A stretch of DNA of 64,000 nucleotides from Nicotiana tabacum (GCF_000715075.1 NC_134097.1:131252997-131316996); one strand, 5' to 3'; shown: positions 30,919-44,300, numbered from the stretch's first letter. The notes: generated by a model not told the origin, from the sequence alone. A program made the numbers and translations.

Positions 30919-33404
30919 ATCCAACTTGGTTACCCCGCCCCCTATCCAAAACACCCCCCGGGCTTCATTATCTCCCTGACCAACCCTAACACCCAAACCC
31001 TAGCCGCCACCCCACCCCTTTGCCTGAAAGCCGGCGGCAACGATGTCGTTGGCCGTGACTTTAACACCCCTGAACCACCATGACTGACCCTCTCCAAATC
31101 TACACTCAGGTTACCTCGAATCTTCCCCGAACGTCTCGAATCTTCATTCGAAGATCCGAGACCAAACCTAGATCTACACCAAACCACCCCATATTCACCC
31201 CGGTCACTCCCCTAACGTCCCTCAGGCCTTAACTAGCTTTGGTTCCGGTCAAATACAAGCATAACTTGGCAAATCCCAAATCTGAGTTCAAGAGCCCTAA
31301 AAAAACCAAACCTATTTTCGTTTGAGGTAAGTTCCCGATGTAATCACCATTCTTGTGTTTTATTTAGGTGTTATGCATATGTTTATGGTTTTGTTTAGTT
31401 TGTTTTGATTATTCTCTGTCCGTCTTCAAAGACCCTTTTGTTTGGTCGATTTCTCTTCTTGAATGTTAGTTGAGTGTTATAAGATGTTTAGTCGCTTTGA
31501 TTGATATTGTCGGTTAGCTAAGTCTCATAAACTGTATAATTGAATGTCCCGAGTTTTGAAATAAGTTGTTACCCTATTTAGTCTATGTTTGTTAGTCGTT
31601 TAATTGTTACGTATGATAGCTTGTATAGTCGACCTGAGTAACGTCGTCAACTAATTATATTTGTAAAGTTCCATTGTTGTCCGAACAAGGCTTGAAACAC
31701 TCAGCTTGTTTTTGTTTTAAGTTTAGTTGATTAGCGACTAATTAGCATACGTTATAACTCGCGAAGTCGACTCGTCACATGTTTGACGTTAGTTTCACAG
31801 TATTAAATAACAAACGACCTAACTGGCTGATTTAGGTTAGTTTCACATCCAGTTACTGGCTGATTTTTCTGAAGGTTTGTTTGGACTGATTATAGTTTAG
31901 TTTGTTAGCTGTGGTAGGGGGGATTCGAACTGGAAAATCTGACTAAGTTGTTCAGGATTGAATAAAGTTGTCAAGTGTCAATTAAAATACTATTAATGGG
32001 GAACAAAACACAAGGGCATGGGAATTAAATGAATACTTAACTAAGCCCATAACCCTTGATTAGAGTAATGAGACAGAGCATGGGGGGCTGATTAAGGATT
32101 CCAGGAAAATGACTTTAGGCATGGGAAGCTAAGGGGTATGGGCAGACTGTAATTGGCAGAATCCAGGCAGCTTAGCTGCACTGGGTTGTTGGTTTATAAA
32201 TAAGTTGTCTCAGAACTTAAAGGGGACTGGACTTTTAGTCTTCAGAGAAAAAAGAAAACAGAAAGAAATTTTCAGAACACTTTAACTAAACACTGTCCAA
32301 AACCGCACAAGGAACTAAGTTGGTTAAGCTGTTCTGGCCAAGTCATTTATTCTAACTGGGGCAGTTACTGTTCCATTAAGAGAAGTCTGTGTGTCTTCTG
32401 CTGTGATTGTTACTACACTGAGCTTCTGTGTGTTGTGGATTGAGTTTTAGTCTCCCTGATTATCGGAACTGTGCTGGTTATTTGCTGAGCTTTGGTGGTT
32501 ATTGAATTTCTGTTGCTATTGCATAAAACATTCTGGTTCTTTTCTCGGCTGGTTTCGTTTAATATCCTGTTTTCTGGGATCATTTGTTTGTTGCTCGACC
32601 AATGTGTGAACTTCATCCTTGTGGCTGGTTGTTTGTTGTCGGGTTGTTGCTGTTTAACTGCTGCTGCTGTGTTTGTTGTGTACTACTCAACTGATTCTTT
32701 CCTTCTTCTTTTGTCTTCCCAACCAGGTACACAATTAATACTACCAATGTAACTTGAAAGTTTGAGCATGAATGCAAAAGAGAAGATCTGCAGATGTTTT
32801 TTATACATGGACTGTTGTATTAAATGTCATGTAGTGTATAATAGTTTACATTTTTGTTTGGATACTGAAGGTAGCTTACACGCCTAGTAGATGTCAATGT
32901 AGGGTGATTGAATGTTAGTTGTATATGTATGCTATTAGGTAAAAAATATTCCCGATGCAGTAGGTTGTATCCCAGACTTGGTTTAATTGTGTAACATATC
33001 GTTTAATACATGCCAAGCATGAAATTATCCATTACTAGCTAAGTTCATCTCCTTTCGATAAATTGCTTTGTTATAATTATTGATAAGCCACACCTTTAGA
33101 ACAAAGAACATAAGTTTACGGTCTCAACCTCATGGAGGTCGAGCCCAGGTAGAAACGGACCAAGCAGGTCCGCATCAGATGAACAGTGGCCCAGGTCTGG
33201 CCCATCTCGCATGAGCTGGATTTGGGCCCATAATGTTCGATCAGCAGTCCGTGCGTGTAGCCACATTTTCCTATTCTGTAAAAGCATTTTGAATCCTGCT
33301 ATAAATAACCTGCAAGCATGCAATTAACTAGGACTATCTCTGTTTTCAGTTAGTAAAGATAAACGCGACAAGAAACGTAGTTGCTATAGGATATCCTTTT
33401 AAAA

Positions 33405-34000
33405 TAAGGACGAGATGAGCCTCGCCATGTAAAAACGCACAAGCTGCGGGGCCCTCGTTAAATGTATATATCGAAGCATCCAGTTTCCAAGGCAGGTCGT
33501 TTAGCAAATCTCACGACCCTCCCGAAATAATAACGCGATAGTCTCCTTTAAGCGCGCATCTAATAATCTTATCTCCTTAAGCTCGGGTGCACATTTATGT
33601 TACCCAAATCCAAGTCTCAACGAAATCAAAATGCGTCTCTAATCGCGGGTACATTGATTGTGACGTGGTCTGAGATGCATTTCCATGACGTTGTAAATCC
33701 TTTTAATAATGAATGAGACGAGCCTCGACAAACAAAAAATGTAGAAGCTACGGGGCCCTCTAAATGTATATATATTAAAAATACTTAGAATTCGGGACAT
33801 GCCGTTTAGGAAATTTTACGGCCTTCCCCAAAATAACAATACGTTAGTTGCTTTAAGCACGTCTTAACAAGTTATTTTCCTTAATTCGGGTACACATTTA
33901 TGTGACCCAAATCCAAATCTCAACCGAGTCGAGATATGTCAATAACCACGGGTGCATTGATGTAACGTGGTTCGAGATATATTTTCACGACGTTGCAATT
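33405..34000 (+). repeat. Diverged tandem duplication inside LTR F
   Basis: Two units of about 300 bp share GAGCCTCG, GCGGGGCCCTC / ACGGGGCCCTC, TAAATGTATATAT, TTATGTGACCCAAATCCAA-like and ACGTGGT...CGACGTTG blocks (first about 33405-33695, second about 33712-34000). The 3' LTR repeats them at 51228-51825, so the duplication is older than the insertion. Confidence 0.75.
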
Positions 34001-34366
34001 CTCGTAAAAAAAATAATAATAAAAGCGGTCAAGAGTTTAAAAATTGCACATAGGTTTAACATGTATAAAATCAGATAATCAAGCCAAATATAACAGTTGA
34101 GCGACCGTGCTAGAACCACGGAATTCGGGAATGCCTAACACCTTCTCCCGGGTTAACAGAATTCCTTATTAGGATTTCTGGTACGCAGACTGTAATATGG
34201 AGTCATTCTTTTCCTTGATTCGGGATTAAAATTGGTGACTTGGGACACCCTAAATATCCCAAGTGGCGACTCTGAAATAAATAAATGAATCCCATTTCGA
34301 TTGTCCTTTAATTGGAAAAACTCCCTTGCACCCTCCCGGGTGCGGAAAAAAGAGGTGTGACAGCTC

Positions 34367-34384
34367 TGGCGACTCTGCTGGGGA
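34367..34384 (+). other. Primer binding site of element F
   Basis: TGGCGACTCTGCTGGGGA follows the LTR after four bases. Tat/Ogre elements have primer sites of this TGGCGACTC type; a tRNA-Arg primer is reported for Ogre by recall, but I cannot confirm the tRNA from sequence alone. Confidence 0.7.
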
Positions 34385-35125
34385 TTAGGAGGACCCAGAA
34401 CCACTGGTTCAGGGTTCAAGAATTCGAGCTTAAAATAACTGTTGTAGTTGGCTTTATTTATTATCTGATTTTTACATGATATATGCTTAATGTGCTAAAT
34501 GATGCTTTTACCGCTTTAATATTATCTGAATTGTGTATATAAAACTTCTACGAAACCCTTCTTTCTGAGTCTTCTGAATTTATGGTGTACACGTGCGCGT
34601 GGCCCACCTTTCTGTTAAAGTCATACCAAATAAGACGAAGTTGGGACAAGTAACTAGGCCGGGTAGACTTTCGTGCTCCCGGTACGTTGCCCCCACTTCG
34701 GCTCAAACTGTCCGTTTGGGTAAGCCAGGTTTAGAACAATATGCCTCAGGTTTTTACCTAGAATAACTCAGCCATGTACCGGATCCCTAGTAGGAACGTC
34801 TATTTGCATCATGTACATCTGACCTTGGAGACTCAACACAGGGGTTGGGTCTGTCTAGGACAGGTGAACCCGAAATAAAAAGACCATCCTGATGCATCCT
34901 ACTTGCTACCTGTGCATTCATTTGCCTCGAACATGCTTGTTGACCAGCTTAAATGAAATCATGGTGAGAACCGAGGAATAAAATGGGTTGTTTTAAAAAT
35001 TCCAAAAAAAAAATAGTTTTAAATCTTGAAATAAAGGTATTTAATAAATAAAAAACTGAAAATTATTTTTAGTGTATATTTTCAAAATGAGTCTTGACTT
35101 TATTAAATTAAATTTCAGATACAAA
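34385..35125 (+). other. Leader of element F
   Basis: Non-coding, AT-rich towards its end. An acceptor-like TTAAATTTCAG ends at 35118, eight bases before the chosen ORF1 start, so a leader intron is possible. Nothing else is recognised. Confidence 0.5.
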
Positions 35126-37198
35126 ATGAGCACCACACAAAACCCCCCATCCACGAATACAGAAGAGTTTCTATTTCAGCTTCAAATGTGGTGGTATGAA
35201 TTAGGCGAAGATGGTCAAAAATGGGTCGTCAAGCATTTGGGAAATCTCACGGATATTATGAAAGTTAAACCTCATGATGATCTGATTGCGACGTTAGTAA
35301 CTTTTTGGGACCCTGTTCACAATGTCTTTCGTTTCTCTGACTTCGAGCTTACTCCTACATTAGAGGAGATAGCTGGATATGCTGGTTTTGACGGAAGTTT
35401 AAGAAATCAAAGCCTGATATTCACAAAGGCTCCCTCGGTACATCGATTCTTCGGTCTTCTGAACATCAGCAGTCAAATCAGGAAAAGCAAAGTCATCAAT
35501 GGATGTTGTTCTTTCAACTTTTTGTATTCAAGGTTCGGAAAGTCAGATGGGTTCGAAATTCATGAGAAAGGCCTTACTAACAAGCAAAACAAAGACGCTT
35601 GGCAGATTCACCATCGCTTTGCTTTCATGGTGGCTTTTCTAGGAATCATGGTCTTCCCAAACAAAGAGCGAACAATCGATATTCGCACCGCGAAAGTTGT
35701 GCAAATCCTCACCACAAAAGAAAATCACACCCTTGTCCCCATCATTCTCTCAGACATTTATCGGGCTTTGACTTTATGTAAATCAGGAGCAAAAGTCTTC
35801 GAAGGATGCAAAATTTTGTTACAAATGTGGGTGATTGAACATCTCCAACAATAGCCCAAGATCATACAGTATGGGCCAAGCAATGATAATTGCATCGAGA
35901 GTTATGAGGAAAGAATAAAAAATCATCAGGCTCCGGAAGGGATAGAAGCATGGGTATCTCATCTAAGGGCTTTAACGGCAAATCAAATTTAATGGACTTT
36001 GGGATGGCTCCCGATGAGGGAAGTGATACACATGTCAACCTCAAATAGTTATCTGCGACTATTGGGATTGAGAAGCATCCAGCCGTATGCGCCACTAAGA
36101 GTCCTAAGACAACTAGGGAGATATCAAGTAGTTCCTGATGATGAAGATTTGAGTATGCAAGTAATAGAATTACACCCAGAAGTCACTATTCCTGAGGCTC
36201 TACTTCAGCAGATGTGGAATGGATGTCGATACTTGAAAAGTGATACTCAAGTCCCAGACACTACGAAGGGTGAGATAAATCCTGGATATGCAAGGTGGTT
36301 TGAGAAACGGTCTCGTGTGGATGATGTACCAGAACCTGAGCCAGGAAGGCCAACAAAAAGACCCCATATTCAAAACTTTAATGATAAAATCCAAGAGCGG
36401 TTGATCTGGGGAGAAAAGGAAAAAGGGTACAAAGCAACTATCCATGCCCTAAAGGAAAATCTAAGGAACCTCAGTCTGGAGAAAGATTTGCAAGCACAAG
36501 AAGCTGAAGGCGAGAAGAAGAGTCTAGCTTGTGAGAATGAAAATCTTCATGCTCGATTTCAGAGAATGAAAAAGGCTTCTGAAACGCCAATGAGTAATTG
36601 GAAGGATCAAAAAACCATCGCCAATCTTTTTGAAAGAATGCAAGATTATGATTCTGTTCTTGCTGCAAACGAAAGGGCGTTGAGCAAAGCAAAAGAAAGT
36701 ATCCAACAATTAAACGAAGAAGCCAGATCTAATAAGGAACGCCAAGATAGGCAATCCGAGAAAGACAGGGCACAATTCAAGAAGGAAAAAGACCATTGGA
36801 TACGATCAGAAGACCAACTTTGTGCACAACTAGAAGAGGCAAGAAGGTACAACAGAGAGCATCAACAAGCGGACGGTGACAGAGAAAGAGCGCAGGCGAT
36901 ATTAGAGCAGGCCAGACTCCGAGCTCTATTAGAGTCAGCCCTAGATCGTGAAGACCGTGTCAGAGATATAGCCACCACTCGCCAGCAGCAATTGCAGAAT
37001 CAAGGCCAATGTCTCCAAGATTTTAGGGCACAGATCCACGACCTGGCGGTCTACACCTCTCAAAGTTATGTAAACTGACAAGGAATGGGTTATGAAAGGT
37101 TTACAGAGCATGCACCCACTTTTGCCCGTCATCTAGCGATGGAGTTGGAAAGGATGTATCGTACGCTGGGAGGTCATACAGGTCAAGCCCCACCTTGA
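35126..37198 (+). pseudogene. ORF1 of Ogre/Tat element F (extra protein before gag)
   Basis: One frame of 691 codons, interrupted by stops at 35852-35854, about 35990 and 37076-37078. The start at 35126 (MSTTQNPPS) follows a splice-acceptor-like site; an ATG at 35072 is in frame upstream but precedes it. Residues about 10-260 form a folded region (WWYELGEDGQKWVVKHLG, then LEEIAGYAGFDG and HHRFAFMVAFLGIMVFPN) like the plant domain I recall as DUF7745. Residues about 430-640 are highly charged and rich in Glu/Lys/Arg/Gln (IWGEKEKGYKATIHALKENL onwards), a long predicted coiled coil. A third protein upstream of gag is characteristic of Ogre elements; its function is unknown. The stops are all single-base changes from plausible sense codons. 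Confidence 0.82.
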
Positions 37199-37729
37199 GC
37201 AAATGATCTAATAATTTACAACACAAGTGGAAAGTGGGGCACGTTGTGAGATGTTAAGAATTGTATCTTTTTTTTTATTTAAGTGTGTATTTCAAGCCAT
37301 TTTCTTACAAAGTTTTCAAATGTAATGTCTGTTCATCTTTGTATAATGAATAAAAATGTTAGCCTCATGCCAGAACTACGCCTGGACTGATTCGCGCGGG
37401 GACGTGATACGTAGGCAATCCCCATAAGATTCGACCGCTTTTAATAAAGAAAGAAAAGAAAATACAAAATAAAATAAAACACAGGGTTTCCCAAAGTACT
37501 TTAAAAGGGGACGAATGAGCAAACCGGGATGACGCATGTTGTTTGAAGCAAAGCATGTAGAAACGGTTAACTGCCTAGGTGCATTGCATCCTCTATGTGT
37601 TATGATCAAATCTGTTAAGCTCTAACGCTAACAAAGTTTGTTGTTGTCTGATACCAGACAGTTAGTTGTTAAAGAATTCTGACAACACACTCCTATCAAA
37701 CCAGATCCAAAGGACCGGTAGCAACAAGC
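37199..37729 (+). other. Spacer between ORF1 and gag of F
   Basis: Non-coding. It contains one copy of the CTGATTC...GATACGTAGG motif (37369-37437) that recurs at 45123 and 47846. Confidence 0.6.
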
Positions 37730-40700
37730 ATGACTACTTTAGAGAATAGTAATGAGGAAGAAAGGCCGATAAGCCAATTGTTAAAAGAAGCGATGGAAAA
37801 GATTGAAAGGATGGGACTAGAGATGAATGCAATGCAGCTAGCCCTAGACAAAACACAAAAGAGCCCTGAGACACTGGGGCACATGCCGGAATACCCTCAC
37901 TCCAGCCCTTCAACAAGCCTTCAGAATCCCGGTTATCATCAAGAAAGAAGCCCTCATGATTCCCAAGCTCCACCTCCCCATAAACCTCTCCCAACGCCAA
38001 ATATTCCCACTTTTGTGGGACCCACATCAGCCCCATTGCAAAGAACGACCAGTGAGCCATTGTTTCAGGCTCACGATACGCAATACTATCCCCCTGAGCC
38101 TACATTCCATGCCCCCGAACCACATGCTTACAATCCACACTTGGAGGTACCGGCAGAGATTGAAAAGCCGGTTAAAGCCCCTGAACAGGATGAGGTATTG
38201 AGAAAGTTCAAAAGCCTGGAGCAGTCCTTCAGGAACCTGCACGGTTTGGGCAACCAGGTCAGCGTAGCATACAAAGATCTGTGCTCTTTCCCAAACGTCC
38301 AACTCCCGGCTGGATTCAAGATGCCTAAGTTTGATTTATATGAAGGGCATGGTGATACCATGGCACATTTGTGGGGATTCTGTAGCAAAATGAGAGGGGC
38401 AGGCGGCAAGGACGAGCTTCTAATAGCTTATTTCGGTCAAAGTCTGAGCGGATCTGCTCTAGAATGGTATACCAGGCAGGAATCCAGTAGATGGTACACT
38501 TGGGATGATCTGGCGCAGGCTTTCGCGGGTCATTTACAATACAATCTCGAGATAGTTCCTGACCGTCTCACATTATTGAGAACTGGGAAGAAACCCGGGG
38601 AAAGTTTTCGCGAGTTCGGGTTCCGCTGGAGAGAGCAAGCAGCTAGAGTCGATCCTCCCATGAGAGAGGGAGAGATGGTGGACTATTTCTTACAAACACT
38701 GGATCCAACCTACTTTGGTCACTTGGTGACAACGGTTGGAAAATCCTTCAACGAGGTGGTGAAGATAGGGGTCATGATAGAAGAAGGTCTGAGGTCTGAC
38801 AAAATCCTGAACTACTCGGCACTCAAGGCAATGACCCAGGCTATTCAGAATGGCACGGGAGGTGCGCTGAGAAGAAAGAAAGAAGAAGTTGCCACGATCG
38901 AGACAGGCAGTTGGTCCGGGTCTGGCAGGCCACATTACAGCCAACCTCGACCTCACAGGACAAATTACCCATACAACCCACCACATCACTACTATCCACC
39001 CCAAGAACCGCATTTCACCGTCCATCAAGCCCAGACATATGCCTAACCTCCGGTTCGCTCACAATGGCGTGCGCCGGCTCCCCACAACACATACCCATCT
39101 CCACATAATACCTACCCACAACCACAAAATACCTACCCTCCGCCCAGAGCGTACAGGAACCCTCCAGGGACAGGTTTTCGAGGGAGTCAAGCAGCTAAAA
39201 ATGATAGGCTACAGAAACATAGAGCCTTTACTGAGCTGGGAGAGTCCTATACCGCAGTATTCCACAAATTGAGACGGTTGGGTTTGGTAAGTCCTGTCGA
39301 ACCCCGAGAGCAAAACCCCCCGCCTCAAAATGTGAACAGGACGATAAGCTGTGAATATTGCTCAGGGATGCTGGGACACGAAACTGAAAAATGTTGGAGG
39401 CTAAAGCAGGTGATACAAGACCTCATTGACACTAACAAAATTGAGGTCCAGACACTAGAGGCTCCTAACATCAATCAGAACCCACTGCCAGCACACCACG
39501 AGACGCATATGATCGAGTTGGTGTATGAGGGAGGAGAGTTGAGAAAGCCCTCGCAAACAGTGATGATGATCCAGGCCGCTCCGAAAGAAGGATCAACCAG
39601 TGGAGGGTTGGGGGTACAGTCACAGGGAGAAGGCGTCAAGCCAGTAGTAATATTGGGAAAGAGCTCGTCCGCCAAGACAAGCAAACCAGAGCCAAACCAG
39701 TTGGGGACTAAGCCCACACCCGCCGTTGTGCTGAAAGGGGTATACAGAGATCTGGTCACCATACAGCCCATAGTCCAACTGCCAATGATTGATAGCAAGG
39801 CTGTGCCTTGGAAATACGAGAAGGCAGTAGTGATGTACAAAGGAAAACAGGTGGAGGAAGTTAGTTGCGAAGCGCAAGGGTTGACTCGATCAGGTCGGTG
39901 TTTTGCTCCGGTGGAGTTAAGAAGAACCAACCCAACTGCAACCAAGAAACCTGTATCTGAAGAAGAGGCTGAGGAGTTCCTAAGAAAGATGAAGGTACAG
40001 GACTACTCCGTGGTCGAACAGCTGAGGAAAACACCAGCCCAGATCTCGCTGTTGTCATTACTGATCCATTCTGAGGAGCATCGTCAGGCCCTGGTGAAGA
40101 TATTGAACGAAGCTCATGTGCCCCACGAGATTTCTGTAAACCACCTGGAAACCATTGCAAACAAGATTTTCGAGGTGAATAGGGTAACATTCTCAGACGA
40201 TGATCTGCCGGTGGAAGGTACGGAGCATAATAAAGCTCTCTACCTAACGGTCAAATGTGAAAACTCGGTAGTTACTCGGGTATTGGTGGATAACGGTTCA
40301 AGTGCCAATATCTGCCCATTATCCACTTTGAACCAGTTAAAGATCGACCATGGAAAGATCCGCAAGAATAGCATCTGTGTCTGTGGATTTGATGGAAACG
40401 GAACAGCCACTGTAGGGGATGTTGTACTTGAATTGACCATCGGTCCAGTCCTGTTCACCATGGAGTCCCAGGTGCTAGACGCCACAGTATCTTATAACTT
40501 TCTGTTAGGACGGCCGTGGATTCATGCAGCCAAAGCAGTGCCCTCCACCTTACATCAGATGGTGAAGTTCAAGTGGGAAAGACAAGAGGTCGTGCTACAC
40601 GGCGAGGACACGGCGTGCACCATGGGTGGCGCCATTGTACCTTTTATAGAGACCGATAATGACAAAGGTCCCTAGGTCTACCAGATCTTCGATACAGTGT

Positions 40701-41196
40701 CGGCAAACAAAATTTCTGAAGGAGAAATCATCTCGCACCCTAGGGTCGCTGCCGCAACAGTCATAATGGTCTCGGAAATGCTGGGTAATGGATTCGTGCC
40801 GGGAAAGGGAATGGGAGTCGAGCTTCAGGGGATTGTCCAACCTGTCACCTTGCCTAAAAATCTGGAAACTTTCGGATTGGGATTCAAACCAACCGCAGCA
40901 GATAGGAAGCAAGTGCGAAAAATGAAGAAGAGGGTTTGGTTTCTGCCCAAACCGGTGCCACGTGTCTCAAGGTCTTTTGTCAGAGCAAGTGCCAAGGGGT
41001 CGCCAGTCCCGAAGATCCTAGGACCATTGATCGGTATGAATGAGGACTTGAATCAGAGTTTCGAGAGGCTATTCGCTGATGTCAATATGGTAGAAGCTGG
41101 AGAAGGTTCCAGTAGAACAGAGATACAGTTTGTGGGGCCTGAAGCCAAAACCAACAATTGGACAGTTACTCCTCTTCCTTTCCGAGGGGAGTCTTT
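37730..41196 (+). pseudogene. gag-protease of F with C-terminal G-patch (two nonsense codons)
   Basis: A single frame of about 1155 codons with stops only at 39044-39046 and 40673-40675. Domains: N-terminal helix (about residues 5-45); Pro/His-rich linker; retrotransposon gag domain (about 204-360; YEGHGDTMAHLW, ALEWYTRQE, DYFLQTLDPTYFG); zinc knuckle near residue 541 with CX2CX5HX4C spacing (CEYCSGMLGHETEKC, one residue longer than the usual CX2CX4HX4C); aspartic protease near residue 855 (VDNGSSANICPLSTL, LLGRPWIH); and a G-patch-like segment near 1010-1050 (MLGNGFVPGKGMGVELQGI). The start ATG at 37730 is the first in frame. The frame runs to 41196 and continues through an intron into pol. 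TGG or CAA to stop changes would explain both nonsense codons (inference). Confidence 0.88.
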
Positions 41197-41374
41197 GTAG
41201 TCGTCTTTGATTTTATGTTTTGTGTGTTTTGTTTTGTTCGGATTACTCCAGGGTGTAATCCAAATTTTACTTTTGTTTTGTAAAAGTGTGAACCCTTTTA
41301 TCCCGCAAGTTTAATAAAGTTCTCTTCTTTTGTCCCATTTTAATTTTATTTTTGTTCTTTTTCTTTCTGAACAG
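41197..41374 (+). other. Putative intron between protease and RT of F (178 nt)
   Basis: Donor GTAGTC begins at 41197, three nucleotides before the in-frame end of the upstream ORF. Acceptor TTTCTGAACAG ends at 41374 after a long T-rich tract. Removing it joins two bases of one codon (41195-41196) to 41375 and gives an open frame into the acidic segment before RT. An intron at this place is a known feature of Ogre elements. Confidence 0.75.
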
Positions 41375-44300
41375 TTCTCTTTTTACTGGTTCTAATGACA
41401 TCGCATGCATAGAGGATCTTCGACCTAGTCTAATAAATCAATCTGAATCCGACTCGATGATGCAAGAGGTCGTTTGCGACGATGAATTTGAATATGACGA
41501 AGATAAGGCCTTCGAAGAGATAAACCGAGAACTATGCCAATTTGAAGAAAAACCCAAACCTAACCTAAATGACACTGAGGCTGTGAATCTAGGAGACGCT
41601 GATAATGTCCGAGAAACCAAGATCAGCATCCATATTGAGCCGAGTGTCAGGGAAGAATTGATCAAAACCCTCATGGAATTCAAAGATGTTTTTGCATAGT
41701 CATATGACGATATGCCTGGATTAAGCACTAATTTAGTGGTTCACAAATTGCCCACTGACCAGCATACCCTCCGGTCAAGCAAAAGCTAAGGAAGTTTAAA
41801 ACAGAAATGAGTGTAAAGATCAAAGAAGAGGTGATTAGGCAGTTGCAGGCAAAGGTCATTCGGTTCACTCGATATCCCGAGTGGTTGGCCAATGTGGTAC
41901 CAGTTCCAAAGAAGGATGGGAAAATTAGGGTGTGCGTCGACTACCGCAATCTCAACAAAGCAAGTCCCAAGGACAATTTTCCATTGCCCAACATCCATAT
42001 CTTGATCGATAATTGCGCTGGGCGCGAGATCGGATCCTTTGTAGATTGCTATGCGGGTTATCATCAGATCCTAATGGACGAGGAGGATGCGGAAAAGACA
42101 GCATTTATTACGCCATGGGGAACTTACTGCTATCGGGTAATGCCGTTCGGATTGAAGAACGCCGGGGCAACGTACATGCGAGCAATGACTGCTGTGTTTC
42201 ACGACATGATACACAAAGAAATTGAGGTGTACGTAGATGATGTGATCATAAAGTCTTGGCATCAGGAAGACCATGTAGCAGACCTAAAGAGATTCTTCCA
42301 AATACTCCGAAGGTATGATATCAAGCTTAACCCGGCCAAATGCGCATTCGGGGTTCCGTCAGGAAAGCTGTTAGGATTCATCGTCAGTCGATGGGGGATT
42401 GAGTTAGACCCATCCAAAATCGAATCCATCCGAGATTTGCCACCGCCAAAGAACAAAACAAAGGTAATGAGTTTGCTGGGTAGACTCAATTACATCAGCA
42501 GGTTCATCGCTCAACTCACAGCAACTTGTGAGCCCATATTTCGGCTACTGAGAAAGGATGTTGCAGTAAGTTGGACGGCAGAGTGTCAAGAGGCTTTCGA
42601 CCAAATCAAAGGGTATCTATCTAATCCACCCGTATTGGTCCCGCCTAAGCCAGGGAAGCCCTTAATTCTTTATCTGACGGTCCTGGAAAATTCATTTGGT
42701 TGTGTACTGGGGCAACATGATGACACGGGAAGGAAGGAGCAGGCCATCTACTTTCTTAGCAAGAAATTCACAGTATATGAAGTCAAGTACACTCAACTCG
42801 AGAAAACATGCTGCGCCCTAACTTGGGTAGATCAGAAGTTGAAACACTACCTGTCCTCGTATACTACTTACCTCATATCTCGTTTGGACCCATTGAAGTA
42901 TATCTTTCAGAAACCTATACCCACAGGGAGGTTGGCAAAATGGCAAATTCTGCTCACAGAGTTCGATATCGTCTATGTGACGAGGACAGCCATGAAAGCC
43001 CAGGCACTGGCCGACCATTTGGCAGAGAATCCAGTTGATGGAAAATACGAGCCTTTAAGAACGTATTTTCCCGACGAAGAGGTAATGCATACAAATGAGC
43101 TGGAGTTACCCGAGGAACCGGGTTGGAAGCTTTTCTTCGATGGAGCTGCGAACGCAAAAGGGGTTGGAATACGAGCAGTACTCATTTCTGAAACAGGACG
43201 CCATCACCCTGTTACGGCTCAGCTACGCTTCTATTGCACCAACAATATGGCCGAGTATGAAGCTTGCATTTTGGGTCTACGATTGGCTGCGGACATGGAT
43301 GTCCAAGACGTCTTGGTCTTGGGAGACTCGGACCTCTTGGTACATCAAATTCAGGGTGAATGGGAAACGCGGGATCTAAAGCTCATACCATATCGACAAT
43401 GTTTGCATGATCTGAGCAAGCGATTTCGATCAGTGAAGTTCAAACATATCCCGAGAGTTCATAACGAGGTTACGGATGCATTGGCCACCTTAGCATCAAT
43501 GTTGCACCACCCTGACAAAATGTATGTTGATCCTCTGCACATCCAGGTCCGTGATCAGCACGCTTATTGCAACGCCGTAGAAGAGGAACCAGATGGCGAG
43601 CCCTGGTTTCATGATATCAAGGAATACCTCAGAATGGGGATATATCCCGAACAGGCCACTGGAGACCAAAAAAGAGCCCTTCGTCGTTTGTCAAATGGTT
43701 TCTTCCTCAGCGCAGGAGTTTTGTACAAAAGAACCCCGGATTTGGGATTGTTGAGATGCATAGATGCCGGTCAAGCCACGACGGTTATGGCAGAGGTACA
43801 CGCTGGAGTTTGCGGGCCACATATGAGCGGATATGTATTGGCAAGGAAGATCCTTTGGGCAGGGTATTATTGGCTCACCATGGAACACGACTGTATCACT
43901 TTCGTGAGGAAATGCCATCAATGCCAGATACATGGAGATCTGATTCATTCTCCGCCAACAGATTTACATACGATGTCAGAACCCTGGCCGTTTGTTGCAT
44001 GGGGCATGGATGTCATTGGACCTATCGAGCCAGCAGCATCCAACGGTCATAGGTTCATTCTAGTAACCATCGACTACTTCATCAAATGGGTTGAGGCTAA
44101 AACCTTCAAGTCGGTAACTAAAAAAGCGGTGGTGGATTTTGTGCACTCCCATATCATCTGCAGATTTGGGATCCCAAAAGTAATCATCACGGATAACGGT
44201 GCGAATCTTAACAGCAGCCTGATGAGAGAGGTATGCCAAAAATTCAAGATTACACACCGCAATTCCACCCCATATCGTCCCAAGGCAAATGGAGTGGTCG

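Larger units (their letters stand above)
30201..34362 (+). repeat. 5' LTR of element F
   Basis: It opens TGTAAGCACGTG and ends AGAGGTGTGACA, 4162 bp. Features: ACGACGTCGT-type palindromes at 30612, 30697, 30828 and 31039; TATATAAAA at 30910; a polypyrimidine, CCC-rich leader; and a diverged internal duplication of about 300 bp (33405-34000). ORFs inside (for example 32492-32752) are also present in the 3' LTR but show no protein family. Confidence 0.92.

Noticed and set aside
30487..31187. ORFs shared by both F LTRs (minus strand)
   Set aside because: Antisense to the promoter and leader and explained by LTR identity; no recognised domain.
32492..32752. Hydrophobic 86-codon ORF in LTR F, also at 50315
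   Set aside because: Conserved only because the LTRs are recent copies; Leu/Val-rich low complexity, no family and no constraint visible.
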